A stretch of 9,679 nt of DNA from assembly GCA_903958115.1 (NCBI GenBank), contig CAJBRS010000097.1, positions 1 to 9,679 on the forward strand, read 5' to 3'. Positions 1 through 8,354 of this stretch are shown here, in pieces. This stretch comes from an uncultured bacterium (lineage in GTDB: Bacteria > Patescibacteriota > Minisyncoccia > Phycocordibacterales > CAWITU01). Positions within the stretch are counted from its first letter, which is position 1; every line of letters begins with the position of its first letter. A program made the position numbers and the translations under genes. Below the pieces are notes generated by a model. The model had not been told where the DNA came from and did not search any database. It worked only from the letters and a program-made list of their open reading frames with translations.

Positions 1-139
1 GGTTGTGGTGGGAATTTCTAATGGTCATGGGGGGGTATATTATATTGAGAGTGTGTGCCCGTGGCTGCAGCTCAGATACCAGCTGCCAGTATGCCGGCCA
101 GAAGAAGAAGGAGAGACGTCACAGGTGGCCAAGCATCTA
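1..139. other. Compositionally odd left edge, possible chimeric contig end
   Basis: By hand count this stretch is about 52% G+C, against roughly 32-40% in sampled lines of secA just downstream. It contains a run of seven G near 29-35 and a block of GAA/AGA triplets near 100-113. The secA reading frame is open through it to the left edge, with a GTG at 5. However, the encoded residues do not resemble the usual SecA start (a short amphipathic helix then a FGDxNxK-like stretch). Recognisable SecA begins at about base 143. It could be a misassembled or contaminating end, or a real but unusual SecA N-terminus. Confidence 0.5.
108..113 (+). promoter_or_regulatory. Possible Shine-Dalgarno AAGGAG for secA GTG start
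   Basis: AAGGAG lies 11 bases before an in-frame GTG at 125, the last possible start before clear SecA homology. This is the reason for choosing 125 over GTG 5. The site sits inside the odd segment and no other gene here has such a motif, so it may be coincidental. Confidence 0.35.
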
Positions 140-2536
140 TGTTTTAAAAACATTCAGCCCCTTGTTGCGAGCATCAACGCTCTTGAACCCGCTATTTCCG
201 CCTTATCTGATAGCGACCTAAAAGCTAAAACAGTCTTTTTTAAGGAATCTTTAAAGGCCGGTAAGACTCTCGATGAAATTTTACCTGAAGCTTTTGCTGT
301 TGTTCGTGAAGCTTCTAAGCGTACACTTGGTCAACGACACTTTGATGTTCAATTAATAGGAGGAATTGTATTACATCAAGGAAAAATTTCTGAAATGAAA
401 ACAGGAGAGGGTAAAACACTTGTTGCGACTTTGCCTACATACCTTAATGCTTTGACCGGAAGGGGTGTGCACGTAGTAACGGTCAATGATTATCTTTCTC
501 GTAGAGACGCTGTATGGATGGGTCAGATATTTTCTTTCTTGGGTCTTTCTATAAGTGTGATAAACCACGAGTCTTCTTTTATGTATGATCCAGCTCACCG
601 TGAGCTTGATGAGAAGCGAGATGAGATTGCTTCTTTTAAAGTTGTTTATGAATTTTTGAGACCTTGTACTCGTCCTGAGGCTTATAATGCCGATATTACC
701 TATGGTACCAACAATGAATTTGGTTTTGATTATTTAAGAGACAATATTGAGCTTGATCCTAGAAATATTCGTCAGAGAGAATTTAATTATGCAGTAGTTG
801 ATGAAATCGACTCCATCTTGATTGATGAGGCTAGAACTCCGCTTATTATTTCTATGCCCACAACAGAGTCAGAAAGTTTGTATGGCACTTTTGCTACTAT
901 CGCTAAGAAAATGATTCGAGATGAAGACTATGAAGTGGATGAGAAGATGAAGGCTATTACTTTGACTGATTCAGGAATCACCAAAGCCGAGAAGATTCTT
1001 GGTGTTGATAATATTTATACCGAAAAAGGTATTAAGTATGTACATCACCTTGAGACGGCCGTCCGTGCGCAGGCTTTGTTTGAATTAAATAAGGATTATG
1101 TAATAAAAGAAAATGAAATTATTATTGTTGATGAATTCACTGGGCGTTTACAGCCTGGCCGACGTTGGTCAGAGGGGCTTCATCAGGCTATTGAGGCTAA
1201 GGAAGGTGTAAAGGTGCAAAAAGAATCTCGTACTTACGCTTCCATTACTTTCCAAAATTATTTCCGTCTGTATAGGAAGTTGTCTGGTATGACAGGTACA
1301 GCTGAGACTTCAAGTGAGGAGTTTTATAAGGTGTATGGTTTGGACACTGTTATCATCCCTACAAATAAACCAGTAACACGTATTGATTCCAATGATTTAA
1401 TTTTCCAAACAGAGAAAGGGAAGTTCGCCGCTATTGCTAATAAGGTCAAAGAATTAAACCAGAAAGGTCAGCCAGTTCTTATTGGTACTGTCTCGATTGA
1501 AAAGAATGAATTACTTTCAAGATATCTCACTAAAGAAGGAGTGAAGCATACTCTTCTTAATGCAAAACCTGAATATGCCGAAAAGGAAGGCGAGATTGTT
1601 GCGCAAGCTGGTAAGCGCGGAGCAGTGACAATTTCTACAAACATGGCTGGACGAGGTGTCGATATTAAGCTCGGCGGTGCTTTGGCTACAAAAGAAGAGC
1701 AAGATGAAGTAAAAAATCTTGGTGGTCTTTTTGTGCTTGGTACGGAGCGTCACGAAGCACGTCGAATTGATAACCAGCTTCGAGGACGATCTGGCCGACA
1801 GGGTGATCCTGGCGACACGCAGTTTTTTGTTTCTATGGAAGATAGTTTGATGCGTATTTTTGCCAGCGATACCATCAAGAAAATGATGGGACGTTTTGGT
1901 ATCCCAGAAGATCAACCAATTGAAAACTATCTAATCACAAGAGCGTTAGAGAATGCTCAGTCTAAAATAGAAGGTTTTCATTTTGATGCTCGAAAACACA
2001 CCCTTGAATATGATGATGTTATGAACTTTCAGCGCAAGGTAGTTTATGAGAGGCGCCGAAAAATCCTCCTAGGAAATTTGGAGGATATTAAGAATGCTAG
2101 TGAAGAAATATTTAAAAATGCTACTCCAGAGGAATTGGAAATGGTTGAAAAGAAGAAGTCTGAGATAGGGGAAGAGCGTTTTTATCAAGGATTAAAGATT
2201 GTTCTCTTACAAACCAACGATCTCTTTTGGGTAGATCACCTAGAAATGATGGATTATATGCGTGGATCAGTAAATCTTCGCGCCTATGGTCAAAGAGATC
2301 CTCTTGTGGAGTACAAACGTGAAGGACTCCGACTATTCAAAGAGATGCAGGCTAATATTGCGGCCGAAGTGTTACGTCTTTTGCCACTTATGTCAGTCTC
2401 TGTTCAGCCACAAGTGATGCAGAATTCTAAACCTATTGAAATCTTACCGAACAATACTTCTGATGTTGGTCGCAATGACCTATGTCCTTGTGGTTCTGGG
2501 AAAAAATATAAACGTTGTCACGGTGCGAATCAATAA
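125..2536 (+). CDS. secA: Preprotein translocase ATPase SecA
   Basis: SecA is the cytoplasmic ATPase that drives unfolded preproteins through the SecYEG channel. Numbering from GTG 125 gives 803 residues. The Walker A motif MKTGEGKT is at 91-98 and the Walker B region VVDEID at 224-229, followed by the family-typical SILIDEARTPL. The second nucleotide-binding domain shows TNMAGRGVDIKLGG and, at 546-563, RRIDNQLRGRSGRQGDPG. The protein ends in a SEC-C zinc motif with Cys787, Cys789, Cys798 and His799, so the C-terminus is complete. Two departures from textbook SecA are visible: an extra loop of about 25 residues at roughly 146-188, and a shortened helical wing region at about 641-692. The start is uncertain. 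The frame is open to the left edge (GTG at 5 would give 843 residues), and the usual N-terminal helix is missing or replaced. The next gene begins 38 bases after the stop with no obvious terminator. Confidence 0.96.
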   Translation: MAKHLCFKNIQPLVASINALEPAISALSDSDLKAKTVFFKESLKAGKTLDEILPEAFAVVREASKRTLGQRHFDVQLIGGIVLHQGKISEMKTGEGKTLVATLPTYLNALTGRGVHVVTVNDYLSRRDAVWMGQIFSFLGLSISVINHESSFMYDPAHRELDEKRDEIASFKVVYEFLRPCTRPEAYNADITYGTNNEFGFDYLRDNIELDPRNIRQREFNYAVVDEIDSILIDEARTPLIISMPTTESESLYGTFATIAKKMIRDEDYEVDEKMKAITLTDSGITKAEKILGVDNIYTEKGIKYVHHLETAVRAQALFELNKDYVIKENEIIIVDEFTGRLQPGRRWSEGLHQAIEAKEGVKVQKESRTYASITFQNYFRLYRKLSGMTGTAETSSEEFYKVYGLDTVIIPTNKPVTRIDSNDLIFQTEKGKFAAIANKVKELNQKGQPVLIGTVSIEKNELLSRYLTKEGVKHTLLNAKPEYAEKEGEIVAQAGKRGAVTISTNMAGRGVDIKLGGALATKEEQDEVKNLGGLFVLGTERHEARRIDNQLRGRSGRQGDPGDTQFFVSMEDSLMRIFASDTIKKMMGRFGIPEDQPIENYLITRALENAQSKIEGFHFDARKHTLEYDDVMNFQRKVVYERRRKILLGNLEDIKNASEEIFKNATPEELEMVEKKKSEIGEERFYQGLKIVLLQTNDLFWVDHLEMMDYMRGSVNLRAYGQRDPLVEYKREGLRLFKEMQANIAAEVLRLLPLMSVSVQPQVMQNSKPIEILPNNTSDVGRNDLCPCGSGKKYKRCHGANQ

Positions 2537-2561
2537 TTGAAACTAATTTTTTGTCGTTGCG

Positions 2562-2567
2562 TATAAT
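2562..2567 (+). promoter_or_regulatory. Candidate -10 box TATAAT before first GH130-like gene
   Basis: A perfect TATAAT hexamer lies in the 38-base gap after secA. The best -35-like match, TTGAAA at 2537-2542, is 19 bases upstream, longer than ideal. Transcription would be expected to begin around 2574, at the GTG start of the next gene, so the message would have essentially no leader. Purely sequence-based. Confidence 0.5.
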
Positions 2568-2574
2568 ATAGATA

Positions 2575-4437
2575 GTGAGATATAATAACAACGTGAAATC
2601 TTCTCCAATAGGGGTAATATCCCATGGGGGGTTAGTCGGCGTTCTATCAAAAACGTCATCGCGATTACGCTCGCGTCTTTTTTTTGAATGGAGTGAGGGA
2701 GGTGTAGCTTTTGCTAAAGAAAAAAGACCAGTCATTTTTTACGGGAAAGACGATAAGCCAGAAAATATTAACAATTGCTCCGGGTTTAGATTTTTTGCTG
2801 AAAACAAAACTGCTTATGCTACTTATTTTCGCAAGGAGAAAGGTCTAAATATTTTAGTTGTCTCATCTTCTAGTAATCTTTTTGAATGGAAGGTTGTTTC
2901 CGAAATGGAAATAGCAGATAGTAGCGCCGCTTTTGTATCTGACCCTAACTTATCAAAGAAAAATTTACTTTTTACTCTCGGTTTATTTGCACATCTTTAT
3001 CAAGGGGAGACTGCGCGTAGCTGGCAAGGGCCGGACGGTATAGCTCTCTCTTCTCGTGCGGGGTTTTTTGACAGCGGGATTCTGTCTATCTTAGGAGTCA
3101 ATGTTACAAAGAATGGTATTTTGATGATTTATGATGCGACCATTCAAAAAGGAAATATTATTCACGTTCAAGCTGGAGGAGTTCTTTTTGATGTAAACGA
3201 TCCACGCAAGATGATTTGGAGAAGTGAGATGCCCCTTTGGAGAGCAGAGGTAGAGGCTGTGAAAGGAGAGTCTGTAAACCCTCTTGGAGTTATTTTTAGA
3301 AAAGAAGAAACAATTATTTATTGGGTTTCTAGTTCAGGAGAAATGATCGTCGCCGAATCTCCGGCTTTTTTCTCCACCATTGCACCAGAAAAAAAACCTG
3401 TTCGTAAATTATTGACTAAACATATAGAAAATCCAATCCTTTCTCCCGACTCTGAAAATGAATGGGAATCTGAAGCGGTGTTTAATCCTGCCGCTGTAGC
3501 AATAAACGATAGAGTCCATATTTTATATCGCGCTATGGGCAAGAATGGACTATCTGTTTTGGGGTATGCTTCTTCTAAAAATGGTATAAATTTTGATGAA
3601 AAAATTTCTGATCCAGTATATATCGCAAAAAATATCCGCAATATTCCAAAGTCAAAACAAAGCTATCAGCCAGCAGTCTATCCTTCTGGTGGTGGTTGGG
3701 GAGGGTGTGAAGATCCACGAATGGTTTTAATTGATGGGAAAGTTTATGTTACTTTCTCTGCTTTTGATGGTTGGGATTTCATTCGCATGGCCGTTATATC
3801 GATTTCAGAAAAAGACTTCTTAGAGAAAAATTTTACAGCTTGGAGTTCTCCTACTTTTATATCAACACCTGGACAGATTCATAAGAATTGGGTGATATTT
3901 CCAGAAAAAGTAAAAGGCCAGTTCGCTATTCTGCATAGTATTACACCTAAAATAGAAATTGAGTACAGGGATGATTTGGAGGCAATCGGCGAGGATGAAG
4001 ATTATATAAAAAGTTGGTCTGGTGCTCGAGATACACGCGATGGAAGAGTTGGTTTTTGGGACAATCGTGTGCGTGGCGCTGGGCCACCACCTATAAAGAC
4101 AAAAGAAGGATGGCTTCTTTTTTATCATGCTATTGATATGCGTGAGCCTACTAAATACAAGTTAGGGGCAATGATTTTAGATTTGGATGATCCTACCAAA
4201 ATATTGTATCGCACAAAGAGTCCTCTCTTAGTGCCTGATGAGGCTTATGAAAATCATGGTAAACCAGGAATTGTTTATGCTTGTGGCGCCTTGGTTAAAG
4301 ATGACGTGCTCTACGTGTATTACGGGGGAGCAGATAAGGTGGTGTGTGTAGCGACGGCTCAGTTTGAAGAATTTCTTTCTGATATAATGAAGGACGTTAA
4401 CATGCCACTTCGTTTTGAAAAAGTTAATCTCTCTTAA
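2575..4437 (+). CDS. GH130 / PH1107-related protein, degenerate N-half
   Basis: Glycosidase-phosphorylase family 130 enzymes are five-bladed propellers that act on beta-mannosides, many releasing mannose-1-phosphate. The C-terminal half (about 279-620 of 620) carries the family signature: NPIL and AVFNPA, HILYRA with Arg319, GGCEDPR with Asp380 as the likely general acid, FPEK, WDN, GAGPPPIK, EGWLLFYHA, and a terminal YYGGAD strand. The N-terminal half (about 12-275) looks like a decayed copy. It has NGILMIYDA, a FDVNDPRKMIWRSE stretch and a YWVSSSGEMIVA strand in the right order, but no CEDPR. The second half has the SVLG stretch, where mannoside phosphorylases usually have Arg (from memory), and LHS where LHR is common. 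Phosphorolysis is therefore unproven, and a hydrolase or binding protein is possible. GTG 2575 follows the TATAAT box; GTG 2593 is an alternative start. No signal peptide is seen, so it is probably cytoplasmic. Confidence 0.85.
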   Translation: MRYNNNVKSSPIGVISHGGLVGVLSKTSSRLRSRLFFEWSEGGVAFAKEKRPVIFYGKDDKPENINNCSGFRFFAENKTAYATYFRKEKGLNILVVSSSSNLFEWKVVSEMEIADSSAAFVSDPNLSKKNLLFTLGLFAHLYQGETARSWQGPDGIALSSRAGFFDSGILSILGVNVTKNGILMIYDATIQKGNIIHVQAGGVLFDVNDPRKMIWRSEMPLWRAEVEAVKGESVNPLGVIFRKEETIIYWVSSSGEMIVAESPAFFSTIAPEKKPVRKLLTKHIENPILSPDSENEWESEAVFNPAAVAINDRVHILYRAMGKNGLSVLGYASSKNGINFDEKISDPVYIAKNIRNIPKSKQSYQPAVYPSGGGWGGCEDPRMVLIDGKVYVTFSAFDGWDFIRMAVISISEKDFLEKNFTAWSSPTFISTPGQIHKNWVIFPEKVKGQFAILHSITPKIEIEYRDDLEAIGEDEDYIKSWSGARDTRDGRVGFWDNRVRGAGPPPIKTKEGWLLFYHAIDMREPTKYKLGAMILDLDDPTKILYRTKSPLLVPDEAYENHGKPGIVYACGALVKDDVLYVYYGGADKVVCVATAQFEEFLSDIMKDVNMPLRFEKVNLS

Positions 4438-4463
4438 TTTTAAAATAATTTTTCCATAAAAAA

Positions 4464-6395
4464 ATGTTTGTCGTACGCCGATCTACTAAAAATCCGATAC
4501 TAGCTCCTCATCACGAGAGGTCATTTGAGGCTAGTGCGGCTTTCAATCCTTCTCCTGTACAAGTCGGTGACACCACTTTTCTTTTTTATCGGGCACAGAG
4601 CGCGCCAGAGCAGATTGGTGAATCGACCTTCTCTCTTTCTACTATTGGTAAGGCCTATGGTCCGAAGAATGGACCGTTTTCTCATCAGCAGCCATTTATT
4701 ATTCCAGAGGAAATCTGGGAGCGTTATGGTTGTGAAGATCCGCGCATTACTAAGCTAGGAAGAAACTATTATATTTTTTACACAGCTCTTTCAAGTTATC
4801 CTTTTACCGCAGATTCAATAAAAGTGGCTGTGGCAGTTACTCCTGATTTAAAGAAAATCACTGCTAAGCATCTAGTGACTCCTTTTAATGCTAAGGCGAT
4901 GTCTCTTTTCCCAGAGAAAATAAATGGAAAAATCACAGCAATTTTGACTGTGAATACTGATCGTCCGCCAGCACAAGTAGCTTTAGTACAATTTGATCGG
5001 GAAGAGGATATGTGGTCGCCAGAATTTTGGAACGAACGGTATAAGGAGTTGCCAAAACATATTATAGATATTCCACGTTATGGCGATGATCAAGTGGAGG
5101 TAGGCGCTTCGCCAATTAAGACATCGAAGGGTTGGCTTATTATCTATTCTCACATCCAGAAATACAGCAAACCAGGAAAGATTTTTGGTATTGAGGCGGT
5201 CTTACTTGATTTGAATAATCCACAAAAAGTTTTATCTAAGACAGTTGGACCGATTATTTCGCCAGAAGAATCATACGAATACTATGGGTTGGTACCTAAC
5301 ATAGTCTTTCCGTCAGGTGCCCTTCTTGTAAAAGATGAATTGCAGATTTTTTATGGTGGGGCTGATACTGTTTCGGCGTATGCTAGCGTAAATTTAAATG
5401 ATTTAATTTCTGGAATGGCGCCTATCAGGGATGGGATTCATGGTTTTAGGCCAGAGGTAAGTGGTCTAATTCGAGCTAGTCAAAATCCTATTTTAATACC
5501 AGAGCCGAAAAATGAATGGGAAGCAAAAGCTGTTTTTAATCCCGCCTCCATAGAGCTTGGTGGTAAGATACATATTCTTTATAGGGCAATGTCTGCAGAT
5601 AATACTTCTGTGATTGGCTATGCTTCTAGCAAGGACGGGGTCACTATTGATGAAAGAGATCCAATTCCTGTTTATGTTCCTAGGGCGGAGTTTGAAATGA
5701 AAAAAATTCCTGGGGGAAATTCTGGGTGTGAAGATCCTCGTCTTACTGTGATCGGCGATAGAGTTTATATTTGTTATACCGCTTACAATGGGGTTCGTCC
5801 TCCTTCAGTCGCGCTATCTTCTATTACTAAGAAAGATTTTTTGGCAAAGCGATGGAATTGGACTTTTCCGATATTGATTACTCATGATGGTGTGGACGAC
5901 AAAGATGGTTGTATTTTGCCAGAAAAAATTAATGGTAAATATGCGATTGTTCATCGAGTAAATAATACAGTCTGTATCGACTATAGTGAGTCTTTAGAAT
6001 TTCCAAATAAAAATGCCTATAAAAATATTCAGGTCTTAGCGACACGCTCTGGAATGTGGGACAGTGAGAAGGTTGGTATTTCTTGCACACCAATTAGAAT
6101 ACCAGAGGGTTGGCTGATGATTTATCACGGTGTTTCAATTAATAGCACTTACCGAGTTGGCGTTGCTTTGCTTGATGGTAATGACCCGACACAGGTGCTC
6201 GCTCGTACTACCGATTACATTTTGGAGCCACAAGAAGAATATGAAAAAAGTGGCCAGGTAGCCCATGTGGTTTTCCCATGTGGTGCGGTGATTCGTGATG
6301 GTGAACTTCTTGTGTATTATGGTGGTGGTGATTCAGTAATTGCTGTAGCTAAAATAAAAATGAAAGATTTGCTTAAGGTGTTGTTGGGACGTTAA
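4464..6395 (+). CDS. Tandem two-domain GH130 / PH1107-related protein
   Basis: This 643-residue protein is two GH130-like propellers end to end, whereas most family members have one of about 300-350 residues. Domain 1 (about 1-315) has NPIL, AAFNPSPV, FYRA with Arg43, CEDPR at 90-94, FPEKING, VGASPIK, KGWLIIY and a YGGAD ending. Domain 2 (about 333-643) has NPIL, AVFNPA, LYRA with Arg374, CEDPR at 422-426, LPEKINGKYAIVHR, WDSEKVG, EGWLMIYHG and YYGGGD. Both keep the Asp expected to be the general acid (Asp92, Asp424). Domain 2 is closest to the C-terminal half of the preceding gene, suggesting gene duplication of a two-domain ancestor. It starts at ATG 26 bases after that gene, with no Shine-Dalgarno sequence, and is probably co-transcribed. 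No signal peptide is seen. Activity is probably on beta-mannosidic sugars, but the substrate and the choice of phosphorolysis or hydrolysis cannot be read from the sequence. Confidence 0.87.
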   Translation: MFVVRRSTKNPILAPHHERSFEASAAFNPSPVQVGDTTFLFYRAQSAPEQIGESTFSLSTIGKAYGPKNGPFSHQQPFIIPEEIWERYGCEDPRITKLGRNYYIFYTALSSYPFTADSIKVAVAVTPDLKKITAKHLVTPFNAKAMSLFPEKINGKITAILTVNTDRPPAQVALVQFDREEDMWSPEFWNERYKELPKHIIDIPRYGDDQVEVGASPIKTSKGWLIIYSHIQKYSKPGKIFGIEAVLLDLNNPQKVLSKTVGPIISPEESYEYYGLVPNIVFPSGALLVKDELQIFYGGADTVSAYASVNLNDLISGMAPIRDGIHGFRPEVSGLIRASQNPILIPEPKNEWEAKAVFNPASIELGGKIHILYRAMSADNTSVIGYASSKDGVTIDERDPIPVYVPRAEFEMKKIPGGNSGCEDPRLTVIGDRVYICYTAYNGVRPPSVALSSITKKDFLAKRWNWTFPILITHDGVDDKDGCILPEKINGKYAIVHRVNNTVCIDYSESLEFPNKNAYKNIQVLATRSGMWDSEKVGISCTPIRIPEGWLMIYHGVSINSTYRVGVALLDGNDPTQVLARTTDYILEPQEEYEKSGQVAHVVFPCGAVIRDGELLVYYGGGDSVIAVAKIKMKDLLKVLLGR

Positions 6396-6404
6396 GATGT
6401 CGGT

Positions 6405-6968
6405 ATGATTATCGGAATTACAGGAACAATAGGTGCAGGAAAAGGAACTGTAGTTGAGTATCTAAAATCACGTCATAATTTTTCTCACTATTCTGTGAGG
6501 GATGTTCTGATTGAAGGACTGAATAAAAGAGGGATGGATTTATCCAGAGATAGTATGGTTGCTATCGCTAATGAACTTCGCGAAAAAAATGGTGCTGGAT
6601 ATTTTATGGAAGTCCTATTAAAAAAGGCTATAGAAGGGGAAGGTGACGCTGTTATAGAATCAGTCAGAACTACTGGTGAAATAGAAACACTTCGAGCTAA
6701 GGCACCAGACTTTTATTTGCTGGCTGTGGACGCTGATCCTAGGGTTCGCTATGAAAGAATTGTAAAGCGAAATAGTTCGACCGATAAAATAAGTTATGAA
6801 AAATTTTTAGCTGATGAGGCTAGAGAAAGTCACCACACTGAAAAGTGGCTTATAAATCTACCGGTCTGTATTTCCCAGGCCGATTTCAAGTTGACTGACA
6901 ATGATACCTTTGATGATTTGCACAATCAGATAGATAAAATCTTGATGAAATTGTCTTTTGGACATTAG
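6405..6968 (+). CDS. P-loop kinase-like protein (CoaE / UPF0200-like)
   Basis: A 187-residue soluble nucleotide-binding protein. The P-loop is GTIGAGKG at residues 7-14, right after the first beta strand (MIIGIT). The middle shows HYSVRDVL, IANELREKNGAGY and a VIESVRTTGEIE segment, then the AVDADPRVRYERIVKR stretch typical of nucleotide/dephospho-CoA kinase lids. A Cys followed by SQADFKLTDND matches the last core strand of that fold. The overall pattern resembles archaeal UPF0200 and CPR proteins labelled AAA family ATPase or dephospho-CoA kinase. The phosphate acceptor is unknown, and I do not assign coaE because the family contains several substrates. It begins 9 bases after the second GH130-like gene, which implies co-transcription and possibly translational coupling. 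The ATG at 6397 is out of frame, and no ribosome binding site is evident. Confidence 0.8.
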   Translation: MIIGITGTIGAGKGTVVEYLKSRHNFSHYSVRDVLIEGLNKRGMDLSRDSMVAIANELREKNGAGYFMEVLLKKAIEGEGDAVIESVRTTGEIETLRAKAPDFYLLAVDADPRVRYERIVKRNSSTDKISYEKFLADEARESHHTEKWLINLPVCISQADFKLTDNDTFDDLHNQIDKILMKLSFGH

Positions 6969-6975
6969 AGATTTT

Positions 6976-7003
6976 TTGGTCTAAAATAGAGCCTCATTAA
7001 TAT
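6976..7003 (+). promoter_or_regulatory. Weak candidate promoter before enolase
   Basis: TTGGTC at 6976-6981 and TAATAT at 6998-7003 are 16 bases apart in the 50-base gap before enolase. The TAATAT sits in a perfect AT-only palindrome, TTAATATTAA (6997-7006). An alternative -10 is TAAAAT at 6982-6987. All matches are weak in an AT-rich gap, so enolase may instead be read from the upstream operon. Confidence 0.25.
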
Positions 7004-7012
7004 TAATTTTGA

Positions 7013-8296
<1,284 letters not shown>

Positions 8297-8332
8297 GTGT
8301 GTGGACAAACTCCTATTTATAAAACGTGTTGA

Positions 8333-8352
8333 GTCGTGATAGAATGTACGAC
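8333..8352 (+). repeat. Inverted repeat GTCGT-N10-ACGAC around -10 box
   Basis: GTCGT at 8333-8337 and ACGAC at 8348-8352 are perfect reverse complements separated by ten bases that contain the candidate -10 box. This could be an operator or a short hairpin, but five-base arms also arise by chance. Confidence 0.3.
8337..8345 (+). promoter_or_regulatory. Extended -10 promoter TGATAGAAT
   Basis: TG-A-TAGAAT fits the extended -10 consensus TGnTAnAAT, which can act without a good -35 box. It lies in the 58-base gap after enolase. Initiation would be expected near 8352, only about three bases before the ATG at 8355, giving a nearly leaderless message. It would drive the DUF5666-like gene and, through the 5-base gap, the surface protein gene. 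Confidence 0.5.
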
Positions 8353-8354
8353 AT

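Noticed and set aside
91..147. Short frame beginning MPARRRRRDV, very basic, ending in TAA
   Set aside because: Only 18 codons, inside the doubtful left-edge segment, with no supporting start signal; probably chance.
3..221. Open frame overlapping the start of secA
   Set aside because: It has no family resemblance and is a shadow of the secA frame beyond base 143.
1517..1915. 132-codon antisense frame inside secA
   Set aside because: It lies wholly opposite the conserved SecA NBD2 and has no recognisable domain.
2537..2561. T-run after secA as a terminator
   Set aside because: There is no GC-rich stem before the T6 stretch.
2433..2735. Antisense frame spanning the secA/GH130 junction
   Set aside because: Overlaps two well-supported genes and the candidate promoter; no domain features.
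4383..4388. TATAAT inside the end of the first GH130-like gene
   Set aside because: No -35 at proper spacing (TTGAAG is only 13 bases away), and it lies within coding sequence 75 bases from the next start.
6965..6984. TTAGA-N10-TCTAA inverted repeat after the kinase as a terminator
   Set aside because: Stem of five AT-rich pairs, with the T-run in the loop and none after it; not a rho-independent terminator.
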